Shown here in pieces: positions 1-7,315 of a DNA stretch of 10,660 nucleotides. The stretch spans positions 1-10,660 of the forward strand of contig CABRZY010000048.1 in the NCBI GenBank assembly GCA_902475475.1, in the 5' to 3' direction. Origin of the DNA: an uncultured Collinsella sp. GTDB taxonomy: Bacteria > Actinomycetota > Coriobacteriia > Coriobacteriales > Coriobacteriaceae. The notes under the pieces are model-generated. The model was given only the letters and a program-made list of their open reading frames with translations, did no database searches and had not been told where the DNA came from. Numbering within the stretch: the first letter of the stretch is position 1; every line of letters begins with the position of its first letter. The translations under genes and the position numbers were made by a program.

Positions 1-2472
1 GAACTCTATCACCCCGGTTACGCCGACAAAATCATTCTGCTGGGCGGCCGCACCGGCCGTGACGGCATCGGTGGCGCTACCGGCTCCTCCAAGACCCAGA
101 ACACCGAGTCCATCGAGACCTCGGGTGCCGAGGTCCAGAAGGGCAACGCCCCGGTCGAGCGCAAGCTGCAGCGTCTGTTCCGCCGCGGCGACGCCTGCCG
201 TCTGATCAAGCGCTGCAACGACTTTGGCGCCGGCGGCGTCTCGGTCGCCGTGGGCGAGCTTGCCGACGGCCTGTATGTCGACCTGGACACCGTGACCAAG
301 AAGTACGACGGCCTGGACGGCACCGAGCTCGCCATCTCCGAGTCCCAGGAGCGTATGGCCTGCGCCGTCGCCGACGGTGACGTCGAGGAGTTCATGGGCT
401 ACGCCGCCGAGGAGAACCTGGAGGCGACCGTTATCGCCGAGGTTACCGCCGAGCCGCGCATGCGCATGGCCTGGAACGGCGTCGCTATCGTCGACCTGTC
501 CCGCGAGTTCCTCAACTCCAACGGCGCACCCAAGCACCAGGTCGCCCACGTGTGCGCCCGTAGCGTGTGGCAGCCCAGCTGGGCCGGCACCACGCTCGCC
601 GAGCGCATGACCTCGCTCGTCACCGACCTCAACGTCGCTTCCAACAAGGGCCTTTCCGAGCGCTTCGACTCCACCATCGGCGCCGCGACCGTGCTCATGC
701 CCTTTGGCGGCAAGACGCAGCTCACCCCCAGCTCGGCCATGGTCGCCAAGTTCCCCGTGGACGGCGAGACCACCACGGCGAGTGCCATGGCATGGGGCTT
801 CAACCCCTATCTGATGGAGGCCGACCAGTTTGCGGGCGCCTACCTGTCCGTGGTCGAGTCCATCGCCAAGCTCGTGGCTGCCGGCTTTGAGCACAAGCGC
901 GCCTATCTCTCCTTCCAGGAGTACTTCGAGCGTCTGCGCACCGAGGCCGAGCGCTGGGGCAAGCCCACGGCAGCCGTCCTGGGCGCCCTCATGGCCCAAG
1001 TCGACCTGGGTGCCGGCGCCATCGGCGGCAAGGACTCCATGAGCGGTTCGTTTGAGGACGAGACCGGCGAGCTCAACGTTCCGCCGACCCTGATCAGCTT
1101 CGCCGTCGCCGTGGGCAAGGCCGCCCGCGCCGTCTCGCCCGAGTTCAAGGGCCTCACGCACCGCGTCGTCCGCATCGCCCCCGCCACCTATGGCGAGGAC
1201 TACCGTCCCGACGCCCAGCAGTTGCTCGCCGCGTTTGACGCCGTCGAGGCGCTCACTGCTACCGGCAACGCCCTGGCCATATCCACGCCCGGCTACGGCT
1301 GCGGCGCCGAGAGCCTCTTTAAGATGTGCGTCGGTAACCAGATCGGTATCGAGCTTGCCGAGGATGTAGACGTGGAGAGCCTCTTCACCCCGCTCTACGG
1401 CAGCTTTATCGTCGAGCTCGCCGAGGACGCCGAGCTGCCCGAGGTCGCCGACGGCGTTGTCGTCGAGCCCCTGGGCACCACCGTCGAGGGCTATGTCATC
1501 GACACCGGCTCCGAGGTCATCGAGCTCGCCGAGCTCCAGGAGGCCTGGGAGAGCGGCATCGAGGGCGTCTTCGCCTACCGCAGCGCCGGCGAGACCCCCG
1601 AGGTCGAGACCATCGACTTCCGCGCCAAGGACATCCACGTGTACGGCGGCGCCAAGATCGCACGTCCGCGCGTGATCATCCCCGTGTTCCCCGGCAACAA
1701 CTGCGAGTACGACAGCGCCCGCGCCTTCCGTGCCGCCGGTGCCGAGGCCGACACCTTCGTGATCAACAACCTCACGCCCGAGGCCGTCGCCGAGAGCACC
1801 CACGAGCTTGCCCGCCGCATCCGTGCAAGCCAGATCGTCATGATCCCCGGCGGCTTCTCGGGTGGCGACGAGCCCGACGGCTCTGCCAAGTTCATCACGG
1901 CGTTCTTCCGCGCTCCCGAGGTCACCGAGGCAGTCCGCGACCTGCTCAAGGCCCGCGATGGTCTGATGCTGGGCATCTGCAATGGCTTCCAGGCCCTGAT
2001 CAAGCTCGGTCTGGTGCCCTACGGCGACATCGTCGACGCCACGCCCGATGCGCCCACGTTGACGTTCAACACCATCGGTCGCCACCAGAGCCGTCTGGTG
2101 CGCACCCGCATCTCGTCCAACTTGTCCCCGTGGCTGTCGCAGTGCAGCCTGGACGACCCCTACACCGTCGCCATCAGCCACGGCGAGGGCCGCTTTGTCG
2201 CCAACGACGAAGTGCTCGCCCAGCTGATCGCCAACGGCCAGGTCGCCACGCAGTACGTGGGCGAAGACGCCAAGCCCAGCATGGATCTTTCCGTCAACCC
2301 CAACGGCTCCGCACTCGCCATCGAGGGCATCACGAGCCCCGACGGCCGCGTCCTGGGCAAGATGGGCCATGCCGAGCGCCGCGGCGACAACCTGTACCGC
2401 AACGTGCCCGAGCATGTCCCCGGCGACAAGTTCATGCCGATCTTTGAGAGCGGCGTAGCCTACTTCGCCTAA
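1..2472 (+). CDS. purL: Phosphoribosylformylglycinamidine synthase, single-chain form (5' end outside window)
   Basis: This is FGAM synthase, the cytosolic enzyme of step 4 of de novo purine synthesis. It converts FGAR, glutamine and ATP to FGAM. The frame is open from base 1, so the gene starts left of the window; 823 residues are visible, against about 1250-1300 for full-length single-chain PurL. Visible landmarks, numbered from the first visible residue, are the GGRTGRDGIGGATGSS signature (15-30), NDFGAGGVS (about 75-83) and GGKDSMSG of the second AIR-synthase-like half (342-349). A C-terminal class I glutaminase domain starts near residue 555 with FPGNNCEYDSARAF. Its catalytic Cys is C660 (GICNGFQA), and the His/Glu pair is H790 and E792 (GHAER); SHGEGRF is at about 726-732. 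All key residues are intact. The fused glutaminase means that no separate PurQ is needed. Transcription probably ends at the hairpin about 90 bases downstream. Family assignment is very secure. Confidence 0.97.
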   Translation, partial: ELYHPGYADKIILLGGRTGRDGIGGATGSSKTQNTESIETSGAEVQKGNAPVERKLQRLFRRGDACRLIKRCNDFGAGGVSVAVGELADGLYVDLDTVTKKYDGLDGTELAISESQERMACAVADGDVEEFMGYAAEENLEATVIAEVTAEPRMRMAWNGVAIVDLSREFLNSNGAPKHQVAHVCARSVWQPSWAGTTLAERMTSLVTDLNVASNKGLSERFDSTIGAATVLMPFGGKTQLTPSSAMVAKFPVDGETTTASAMAWGFNPYLMEADQFAGAYLSVVESIAKLVAAGFEHKRAYLSFQEYFERLRTEAERWGKPTAAVLGALMAQVDLGAGAIGGKDSMSGSFEDETGELNVPPTLISFAVAVGKAARAVSPEFKGLTHRVVRIAPATYGEDYRPDAQQLLAAFDAVEALTATGNALAISTPGYGCGAESLFKMCVGNQIGIELAEDVDVESLFTPLYGSFIVELAEDAELPEVADGVVVEPLGTTVEGYVIDTGSEVIELAELQEAWESGIEGVFAYRSAGETPEVETIDFRAKDIHVYGGAKIARPRVIIPVFPGNNCEYDSARAFRAAGAEADTFVINNLTPEAVAESTHELARRIRASQIVMIPGGFSGGDEPDGSAKFITAFFRAPEVTEAVRDLLKARDGLMLGICNGFQALIKLGLVPYGDIVDATPDAPTLTFNTIGRHQSRLVRTRISSNLSPWLSQCSLDDPYTVAISHGEGRFVANDEVLAQLIANGQVATQYVGEDAKPSMDLSVNPNGSALAIEGITSPDGRVLGKMGHAERRGDNLYRNVPEHVPGDKFMPIFESGVAYFA

Positions 2473-2478
2473 ACCTTT

Positions 2479-2508
2479 CCCATCGGGTACAATCCCTTCG
2501 GGTAACAA
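2479..2508 (+). repeat. Two adjacent imperfect 15-base repeats in the purL-EamA gap
   Basis: CCCATCGGGTACAAT is followed directly by CCCTTCGGGTAACAA. Both carry CCC-NTC-GGG, which could form a tiny hairpin. The first copy contains TACAAT (2488-2493), which resembles a -10 box, but no convincing -35 lies upstream. The role is unknown, and chance is possible at this length. Confidence 0.35.
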
Positions 2509-2558
2509 CACCCGCCATCGGCACTCGGCATGGCCCATCTTGCCCAGGACGCGGCCGT

Positions 2559-2594
2559 CCCGCCACCGGCACACCCGGTGGCGGGTTCTTTTTT
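2559..2594 (+). terminator. Intrinsic terminator between purL and the EamA gene
   Basis: A perfect 11-bp stem, CCCGCCACCGG paired with CCGGTGGCGGG, closes a 5-base loop and is followed by TTCTTTTTT. This is a textbook factor-independent terminator. It would end the purL transcript. Because it sits just upstream of the exporter's ribosome binding site, it may also act as an attenuator for that gene. Confidence 0.9.
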
Positions 2595-2619
2595 GCTTCG
2601 CAAATATAGGAAGGACATC

Positions 2620-3555
2620 ATGGAAAGCCGCAAGCCGTATCTCGCCACCCTGCCCGGACTTATCCTGGGCTGTCTTGTTTGCTGTGCACTCTGGGGATCG
2701 GCCTTTCCCTGCATCAAGATCGGTTACGCACTCTTTGGTATCCCAGCGCACGATAGCGCCTCGCAGCTGCTCTTTGCGGGCTTGCGCTTCACGCTTGCCG
2801 GCATGCTGGTCATTGTTGGCATGAGCGTGGCCCAGCGCCGACTGCTCGTTCCGCAAGCGCGCGATATCAAGCCCATCTGCATCTTGTCGCTCTTCCAGAC
2901 TATCGGGCAGTACTTCTTTTTCTACCTGGGCCTCTCGCGCGCCAGCGCCATGTCGAGCTCCATCATCGAGGCCAGCGCCAACTTCCTCGCAATCCTCTTT
3001 GCCGCCCTGGCGTTTCGCACCGAAAAGCTCGATGCGGCCAAAGTGCTCGGCTGCGTACTGGGCTTTGCCGGTGTCGCGCTCGTCAACCTTTCGGGCGTGG
3101 ATGGCACCTTTGGCTTTACGCTCGACGGCGAGGGATTTATCTTGGCCTCCACCGTCGCAGGTGCCCTTTCGACCTGCCTGATCGGCATCTTCTCGCGCGA
3201 GCACGACGGCGTCTTGCTTGCCGGGTGGCAGTTCTTGGTCGGCGGCCTGGTCCTCACCGCCATCGGCTTTTTGATGGGTGGCGCACTCTCCCCCACGGCG
3301 ATTGCCCCCGCCATCGCGCTCATCATCTACATGGCGCTTATCTCCGCGGTCGCCTACTCGCTGTGGTCGCGCCTGCTTGCCGTCAACCCTGTCAGCCGCG
3401 TCTCGGTCTTTGGGTTTATGAACCCCGTCTTTGGCGTGTTGCTGAGCGCGCTGCTGCTCGGCGAGGGCGCCGGCACGAGCCCCGTTACCGTCATCGTTGC
3501 CCTGCTGTTAGTCTGCGGCGGCATCATCATCGTCAACAAACCCAAAAAAGCCTAG
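2620..3555 (+). CDS. EamA/DMT-superfamily transporter
   Basis: This is an inner-membrane permease of the drug/metabolite transporter superfamily, which typically exports amino acids, nucleobases or other metabolites; the substrate cannot be read from the sequence. The product is 311 residues, the usual size, with about ten hydrophobic helices in two EamA repeats (roughly 14-156 and 172-305). Typical features are LWGSAFPCIKIG in helix 1, LGLSRASAMSSSII at the end of the first repeat, FMNPVFGVLLS and GE in the second, and a short basic tail (NKPKKA). I chose the ATG preceded by AGGAAGGA at 2608-2615. An in-frame ATG 90 bases upstream would put the terminator hairpin inside the coding sequence, so it is rejected. 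Only about 25 bases separate the terminator T-tract from the start codon, too few for a full promoter. Expression therefore probably depends on readthrough or on a promoter upstream of the hairpin. The gene ends about 150 bases before the next terminator. Confidence 0.9.
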   Translation: MESRKPYLATLPGLILGCLVCCALWGSAFPCIKIGYALFGIPAHDSASQLLFAGLRFTLAGMLVIVGMSVAQRRLLVPQARDIKPICILSLFQTIGQYFFFYLGLSRASAMSSSIIEASANFLAILFAALAFRTEKLDAAKVLGCVLGFAGVALVNLSGVDGTFGFTLDGEGFILASTVAGALSTCLIGIFSREHDGVLLAGWQFLVGGLVLTAIGFLMGGALSPTAIAPAIALIIYMALISAVAYSLWSRLLAVNPVSRVSVFGFMNPVFGVLLSALLLGEGAGTSPVTVIVALLLVCGGIIIVNKPKKA

Positions 3556-3636
3556 CGAGTTCACCTTTTTAGAGAGGATGTTCGCAAACTTTAGCTTAAT
3601 GGAGCACACTGATTCTCGTTGATTTCGTACCGAGCC

Positions 3637-3667
3637 GCGGCGGCAGACGCTCGTCTTGCCGCACCGC
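3637..3667. repeat. Imperfect G+C-rich inverted repeat downstream of the EamA gene
   Basis: The left arm GCGG-CGGCA-GAC pairs with GTC-T-TGCCG-CA-CCGC around a GCTC loop. This gives 12 paired bases with two small bulges. No T-run follows on either strand, so it is not an intrinsic terminator by itself. It lies in the 3' untranslated region of the exporter mRNA and could be an RNA-stability hairpin or a dispersed palindromic repeat. Confidence 0.4.
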
Positions 3668-3702
3668 GCCTGGGCGTTATGGCCGGTGGCCCCCGCAAAC
3701 GC

Positions 3703-3745
3703 AAAAAGGGCGCACGACCATCGCAACGGTCGTGCGCCCTTTTTT
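3703..3745. terminator. Bidirectional intrinsic terminator shared by the EamA and GGDEF genes
   Basis: GGGCGCACGACC and GGTCGTGCGCCC form a perfect 12-bp G+C-rich stem with an 8-base loop. It is flanked by AAAAA on the left and TTTTTT on the right, so either strand yields a hairpin followed by a U-run. It ends the + strand exporter transcript and the - strand GGDEF transcript. The GGDEF stop codon directly abuts the T-run. Confidence 0.93.
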
Positions 3746-4888
3746 CTAGCGTATCTGGGCGCCGGCTTTCTTTTTCTCGGCCTTGACGCGGTAGAGTTCC
3801 GCGTCGGCAGCGCGAAGCAAGTCTTGCCAGGTATCGACGCCATCACCAACCCGTGCGTAGCCGATGGACATCCGCAACAGATACGGAACCTCGGCGCGCG
3901 CGAGCTCGTCGTTAATCGCCGAACACAGATCTATGATGTCCTGTTCCGCTGCTGCCTTTTGGAGCACCACGAACTCATCGCCACCATAACGTGCAATAAA
4001 GCCACCAGACGCTGAGCAGACTTCTTTGAGCGCAGCGGATATGACCTGAAGAGCGTGGTCGCCCTCCACATGCCCATAGCGATCGTTAATCTGCTTAAAG
4101 CCGTCGGCGTCCATCATGAGCAGATACACATCTTCGGCCTGATCCACATTTGAGAAGAGCGACAGCATATAGGTCTCAAAACGGTTGCGATTGTTGAGGC
4201 CAGTCAACGGGTCGGTCGAGATGAGTTGCTCCTGGCAGATAATGTAGAGCAGCAACATGCTAATCATTATGCCGACACAAAGGCCAGGCACCGAGTATAC
4301 GATCTGAAAGGTACCGCCCACCAGGGCCGGAATGGCGAAAAATGCCAAGGTTCGATAGATAGCCTTCGTCTGCAGGCTCTCGACCCTGCGAGATTGCACA
4401 AACGCATGCAGGGACGTATGTATAACGTAACAGTAGCTGACAATGGGCTGGATCATATAGGCAAAGCCGCGACGATACACGCCCTGCGAATCGATATAGA
4501 ACAAGGCGTGCGTCCAGTAACTGGTAAAAGCCAGCACGACCACCAGAGCCGTAGGCAACGTTACAAGCACCACCCTATAGCGCGAGGTCACAAGGCGAGA
4601 GCCCTGCATCGTCTCGGAATAGATAAACCAAATGAGACACGCGATGGCAAAGAGCGAAAACGAAACCGCGTTGGAAATCCAGTTGGCAGCAATACCCAAC
4701 GTGCCGTCCGCACCATCCGAAAGCGTCCAGATCATATCGAATAATATGTACGCGGCAGAGGTGTAGCCAAGCATGCTAAACAATAGCTGCAGGGTGCTCG
4801 AGAACAAGGAGCGACGACTTCGCGCGGCAAGCCCGATAAGAACAATCATGCATAGCAGGAATATCTCAATCTTGAGTGCCTTAACCAC
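3746..4888 (-). CDS. Membrane-anchored diguanylate cyclase (GGDEF domain)
   Basis: This protein is predicted to make cyclic di-GMP from two GTP at the inner face of the membrane. The product is 380 residues. About seven hydrophobic segments occupy the first 220 and form an unnamed sensor module. A complete GGDEF domain follows: DPLTGLNNR at 226-234, the metal-binding DADGF at 260-264, and the intact active-site GGDEF at 302-306. The inhibitory I-site (RxxD, five residues before GGDEF) is absent; that position reads ASGG. No EAL or HD-GYP domain is present. I chose the GTG start because AAGGGATGG lies 6 bases upstream of it. A TTG 18 bases further out has no ribosome binding site, and that choice would add six residues. 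The DNA appears visibly richer in A+T than its neighbours and uses ATA codons, which may hint at different ancestry. It is transcribed alone, with its stop next to a strong terminator. The sensed signal is unknown. Confidence 0.92.
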   Translation of the reverse strand: MVKALKIEIFLLCMIVLIGLAARSRRSLFSSTLQLLFSMLGYTSAAYILFDMIWTLSDGADGTLGIAANWISNAVSFSLFAIACLIWFIYSETMQGSRLVTSRYRVVLVTLPTALVVVLAFTSYWTHALFYIDSQGVYRRGFAYMIQPIVSYCYVIHTSLHAFVQSRRVESLQTKAIYRTLAFFAIPALVGGTFQIVYSVPGLCVGIMISMLLLYIICQEQLISTDPLTGLNNRNRFETYMLSLFSNVDQAEDVYLLMMDADGFKQINDRYGHVEGDHALQVISAALKEVCSASGGFIARYGGDEFVVLQKAAAEQDIIDLCSAINDELARAEVPYLLRMSIGYARVGDGVDTWQDLLRAADAELYRVKAEKKKAGAQIR

Positions 4889-4953
4889 TAGACGCCATCC
4901 CTTCAATATCCGAATGGTCAGAATCGCCCAATTCGAATCAGGGCAATAAACAC

Positions 4954-4978
4954 CCCTTTACTCCGCAGGGGTAAAGGG
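4954..4978 (-). other. Inverted repeat upstream of the GGDEF gene
   Basis: CCCTTTAC and GTAAAGGG form an 8-bp stem with a 9-base loop. Read on the - strand it is followed by TGTTTATT, so it could be a second weak terminator for kdgT. It also lies about 65-90 bases upstream of the GGDEF start, so it could instead be an operator. The sequence does not decide between these. Confidence 0.4.
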
Positions 4979-4990
4979 AATCATAGCAAA

Positions 4991-5030
4991 GCGCCCGAAC
5001 ATCACTGCAAAACAGTTTCTGTTCGGGCGC
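4991..5030 (-). terminator. Hairpin terminator downstream of kdgT
   Basis: GCGCCCGAACA and TGTTCGGGCGC form a perfect 11-bp stem. An inner ACTG/CAGT stem extends it around a CAAAA loop. On the - strand the hairpin is followed by TTTGC, a poor U-tract. It lies about 48 bases after the kdgT stop and is the likely transcript end, though perhaps a leaky one. Confidence 0.65.
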
Positions 5031-5077
5031 TCGGACGGCGCGAATTGCACGCCGGAATCAATTATCGGTAACGGCCG

Positions 5078-6100
5078 TTACTCGCCATCGATGTCGGTCG
5101 CGACGGCCTCCTCGATGGCCTCGACACCGGCAGGCGACAGGTCCTCCTTGCCCTGGCAGAACTTCTTGTCGACCCAGCCGGTCAGAATCGGAGCCATGAT
5201 TGCCGTGATGATAACGGCAGTGGCGATCTGGGCGTACGCGGTGGGCGCAAGCTCGGCGTAGCGCGGCGCGACCTCGGCGAGAGCAACCGGCGTGGTCATA
5301 GCCGTGCCGGCGATGGTGGAACAAGCCACGGCAGCCTTGCCGTTACCACCGCACAGGCGCTCGAACGCAAAGGTGATGGGACCGACGACAAACAGCGTGA
5401 CAAGGCCCAGCAAGATGCCGGAAATACCACCGGCGATGAAGCTCGAAAGGCTCATGGACGCACCGAGCTGAAAACCAATTACAGCGATCGCGGGATTGGT
5501 GCCGGGAACCAGCAGGTTCTTGATAAACGGGAACAGGTTGCCCAGAACCATGCCGATAACGAGCGGCAAAATGGAGCCGATGATAGTACCGACAGGGATG
5601 TTGGCAAGACCCGAAACACCAAGGATGATCATCGTGACGGCGGGGCCGGCCGTAAAGAACAGGATACCGACGGCGCCCTGCTCGGACTCATCGCCGAACT
5701 CGCCCATGATGCCCGTATAGAGCGCCATGTTGCAAAACGTAATGCCGCCGATGATAGACACGGAGCTCAGACCCAGGAAGTTGTCGTTAAAGAAATATGC
5801 CACGCCTAGGCCGAGAGCCGCTGCGACGACCAGCTTGGGAATCAGCACGACGATACCGGTCTTGATGGCGCCCGGCGTGGACTTAAAGCTGATGCCGGCG
5901 CCCACGAACAGCAGGATCGCGGCGACGATGGTATTGGAGCCACCGCGGCAGGCAGCCGTAAAGAAGCCGCCGATCTCAAAAACCTGCGGGCAGAAGGTGT
6001 TGAGCAAAAGACCGACGATCATCGGATAGATCATGATGTCGCCCGGGATGCGCGGAACCTTGAATTTCTTTTGCTCGTTGGCAGTCGCTTCCTGTGCCAT
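5078..6100 (-). CDS. kdgT: 2-keto-3-deoxygluconate permease (KdgT family)
   Basis: This is an inner-membrane symporter of the KdgT family, which imports 2-keto-3-deoxygluconate, an intermediate of pectin, alginate and hexuronate breakdown. The product is 340 residues, against about 327 for the E. coli protein. It has about ten hydrophobic helices after a polar N-terminus. Family hallmarks are IPGDIMIYP near residue 18, NMALYTGIMGEFGD near 125-138, GPAVTMIILG at 152-161, and a glycine-rich stretch (CGGNGKAAVACSTIAGTA) followed by TTPVALAEVAP. The chosen ATG has GGGGG just upstream; an upstream TTG in frame lacks that support. No KDG kinase, aldolase or uronate gene is in the window, so the permease stands alone and its substrate may be a related sugar acid. 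The next gene upstream on the same strand, azlD, ends 150 bases away with no clear terminator between them, so some readthrough is possible. Confidence 0.9.
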   Translation of the reverse strand: MAQEATANEQKKFKVPRIPGDIMIYPMIVGLLLNTFCPQVFEIGGFFTAACRGGSNTIVAAILLFVGAGISFKSTPGAIKTGIVVLIPKLVVAAALGLGVAYFFNDNFLGLSSVSIIGGITFCNMALYTGIMGEFGDESEQGAVGILFFTAGPAVTMIILGVSGLANIPVGTIIGSILPLVIGMVLGNLFPFIKNLLVPGTNPAIAVIGFQLGASMSLSSFIAGGISGILLGLVTLFVVGPITFAFERLCGGNGKAAVACSTIAGTAMTTPVALAEVAPRYAELAPTAYAQIATAVIITAIMAPILTGWVDKKFCQGKEDLSPAGVEAIEEAVATDIDGE

Positions 6101-6164
6101 GAAACCCCCATTTCCGCTGACGCGGAACAAAAGCCCACGTCATGCTTTGCTACAGTAAAGTTTG

Positions 6165-6176
6165 ACCATGGTACCA
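6165..6176 (-). promoter_or_regulatory. Two overlapping 8-base palindromes, possible kdgT operator
   Basis: ACCATGGT and TGGTACCA overlap by four bases and are each perfectly palindromic. They lie about 65 bases upstream of the kdgT start, just downstream of the candidate promoter, where a repressor could block initiation. The sequence does not resemble the enterobacterial KdgR site. The operator role is an inference. Confidence 0.3.
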
Positions 6177-6181
6177 GAAGA

Positions 6182-6211
6182 AATAGACCAGCTCGGTGAA
6201 AAATTCGACAA
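6182..6211 (-). promoter_or_regulatory. Candidate kdgT promoter
   Basis: On the - strand, TTGTCG and TCTATT are separated by 18 bases. Each matches four of six positions of the sigma-70-type consensus. It would give a leader of about 75 bases before the kdgT start. Support is modest. Confidence 0.3.
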
Positions 6212-6250
6212 GTTGGGATGGAACGAGATTCGGCGCCCGCGACGCCACCC

Positions 6251-6574
6251 CTATATAAGGCTCAAGACAATATAGAGTACGATGCCCGAGACGCAGCACC
6301 ACAGCATCGATTTTGTCTTGACCGCCACGACCACGACGCCGACGGCCGCAATCCAGGGAACCAAGGCAGGCCAGAGTCCCGCGTCGAACGCGCCGGGGCT
6401 CACCAAGTCGTTGGCGACCAGCGCGGCAAAGGCAGCGGGCGGGATATAGCCCAGGGCCTCGGTAATGCGGGGCGACAGGGTCCGCCCGCGCAAGGCGAAC
6501 GCCGGCGCGATGCGAAAGAACGCGATAGCAGCCCACGACGACAGCCACAGAACCAAGAACTCGTTAACGGGCAT
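6251..6574 (-). CDS. azlD: Branched-chain amino acid exporter small subunit (AzlD family)
   Basis: This is the small membrane subunit of the two-part AzlCD exporter. It partners AzlC to export branched-chain amino acids or analogues such as azaleucine. The product is 107 residues, typical for the family, with about four hydrophobic segments. Characteristic stretches are FFRIAPAFALRGRTLSP (about 20-36) and the LGYIPPAAFAALVAND region that follows it. I chose the ATG giving MPVNEF because GGAAGAGGTG lies just upstream; the same frame stays open far upstream but only as a shadow of azlC. The gene overlaps the end of azlC by 11 bases, which suggests translational coupling. No intrinsic terminator follows it. 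Confidence 0.9.
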   Translation of the reverse strand: MPVNEFLVLWLSSWAAIAFFRIAPAFALRGRTLSPRITEALGYIPPAAFAALVANDLVSPGAFDAGLWPALVPWIAAVGVVVVAVKTKSMLWCCVSGIVLYIVLSLI

Positions 6575-7256
6575 CGCGGGCACCTCTTCCGTCAAATACA
6601 GCATCGCACGCCAACGCAATGGCAATGCCGGCCACGACGCTTGCCGGCACGGCAATATTCGTGAGGCCCAAGAACTTGCATACGGCGACGGACACCGCGC
6701 CCGAAACCGCCGCGACAACGTTGCCGCGCGACAGCCGCTGCGAAAAGAGCAGGCAGATAAAGAGCGAGGTGCAGACAAAGGCTGCAATGGCGGTGGGAAC
6801 ATCGACAACGGCGCCGACGATGGTGCCCATCGTACACGAAACGCCCCATGTTGCGATGAGGATCACGTTGAGCACAAAGGACTCGCGCGGGCCCCAATCC
6901 TCCCCTTCAACCAACTTGGCAAGCGAGATGCCATATGCCTCCTCGGTAAGTGTCGCGGCAACAGCCAGCGTCTGACGCTTCGAGGCACCCGTCAGATGCG
7001 GCGCGATCGATGCCGAGTAAAGCGCAAAACGCGAGGAGATGGCGGCAACGCTCGCGATAATCGAAGGTGCCGGCACGTCCGCCAGCCAAAGATTGCAGAT
7101 CATAAACTGGCCGCTGCCCGTCACAAACGTGCTGCTCAGGGCAAAGACCATCCAGGGCTCCATTCCCGTCTGCCCCATGATCATTCCGCACGGCGCGCCT
7201 ATTGCAACATAGGTAAGCATCACCGGCCAGACGGTTCTAACGATTTTGAACACCAT
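6564..7256 (-). CDS. azlC: Branched-chain amino acid exporter large subunit (AzlC family)
   Basis: This is the large membrane subunit of the AzlCD exporter (LIV-E type). The product is 230 residues with multiple hydrophobic helices. Family features are an early GAPCGMIMGQTG segment, FVTGSGQFMICNL, the SSRFALYSASIAPHL loop (AzlC proteins usually have N-R-x-x-L-Y-G-x here), and LTEEAYGI. The chosen ATG gives MVFKIVRTVWP and has AGGA about 10 bases upstream; an outer TTG would add 23 polar residues and is unlikely. The stop lies inside azlD, so the two are one operon. The gene is divergent from the HD-domain gene across a 126-base gap, where a TTGCTG/TATCGC pair with 19-base spacing is a weak promoter candidate. 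The exact amino acid exported is not readable from the sequence. Confidence 0.9.
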   Translation of the reverse strand: MVFKIVRTVWPVMLTYVAIGAPCGMIMGQTGMEPWMVFALSSTFVTGSGQFMICNLWLADVPAPSIIASVAAISSRFALYSASIAPHLTGASKRQTLAVAATLTEEAYGISLAKLVEGEDWGPRESFVLNVILIATWGVSCTMGTIVGAVVDVPTAIAAFVCTSLFICLLFSQRLSRGNVVAAVSGAVSVAVCKFLGLTNIAVPASVVAGIAIALACDAVFDGRGARDAR

Positions 7257-7315
7257 ACGCTTCTCATCCTGACAAGGTCTCCGAGCCGCATGTAGCGATA
7301 CGGCAGAATCATCAT

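Noticed and set aside
2530..2619. N-terminal extension of the EamA protein from an earlier in-frame ATG
   Set aside because: The added 30 codons would be made of the terminator hairpin and its T-tract, while the later ATG has a strong AGGAAGGA and a normal DMT N-terminus.
3557..3567. 11-base match CGAGTTCACCT to the stretch near 7328
   Set aside because: Several exact 11-mers are expected by chance in about 10 kb, and the surrounding bases do not match.
3580..3630. tRNA-like fragment (TTTAGCTTAATGGAGCAC resembles a tRNA D-arm)
   Set aside because: No anticodon stem, T-arm or matching acceptor stem can be built around it, so the resemblance is taken as chance.
4226..4744. 172-codon open frame on the + strand inside the GGDEF gene
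   Set aside because: It is antisense to the membrane half of the cyclase, with a low-hydrophobicity, biased composition and no recognisable features.
6575..6808. Extended azlD start giving 185 residues
   Set aside because: The extra N-terminus is the azlC sequence read in another frame, and AzlD proteins are about 100-110 residues with the start chosen here.
6465..7295. Long open frame on the + strand across azlC and azlD
   Set aside because: It is antisense to two clearly recognisable membrane proteins, is rich in Arg/His/Asn without family features, and arises from G+C-rich codon bias.
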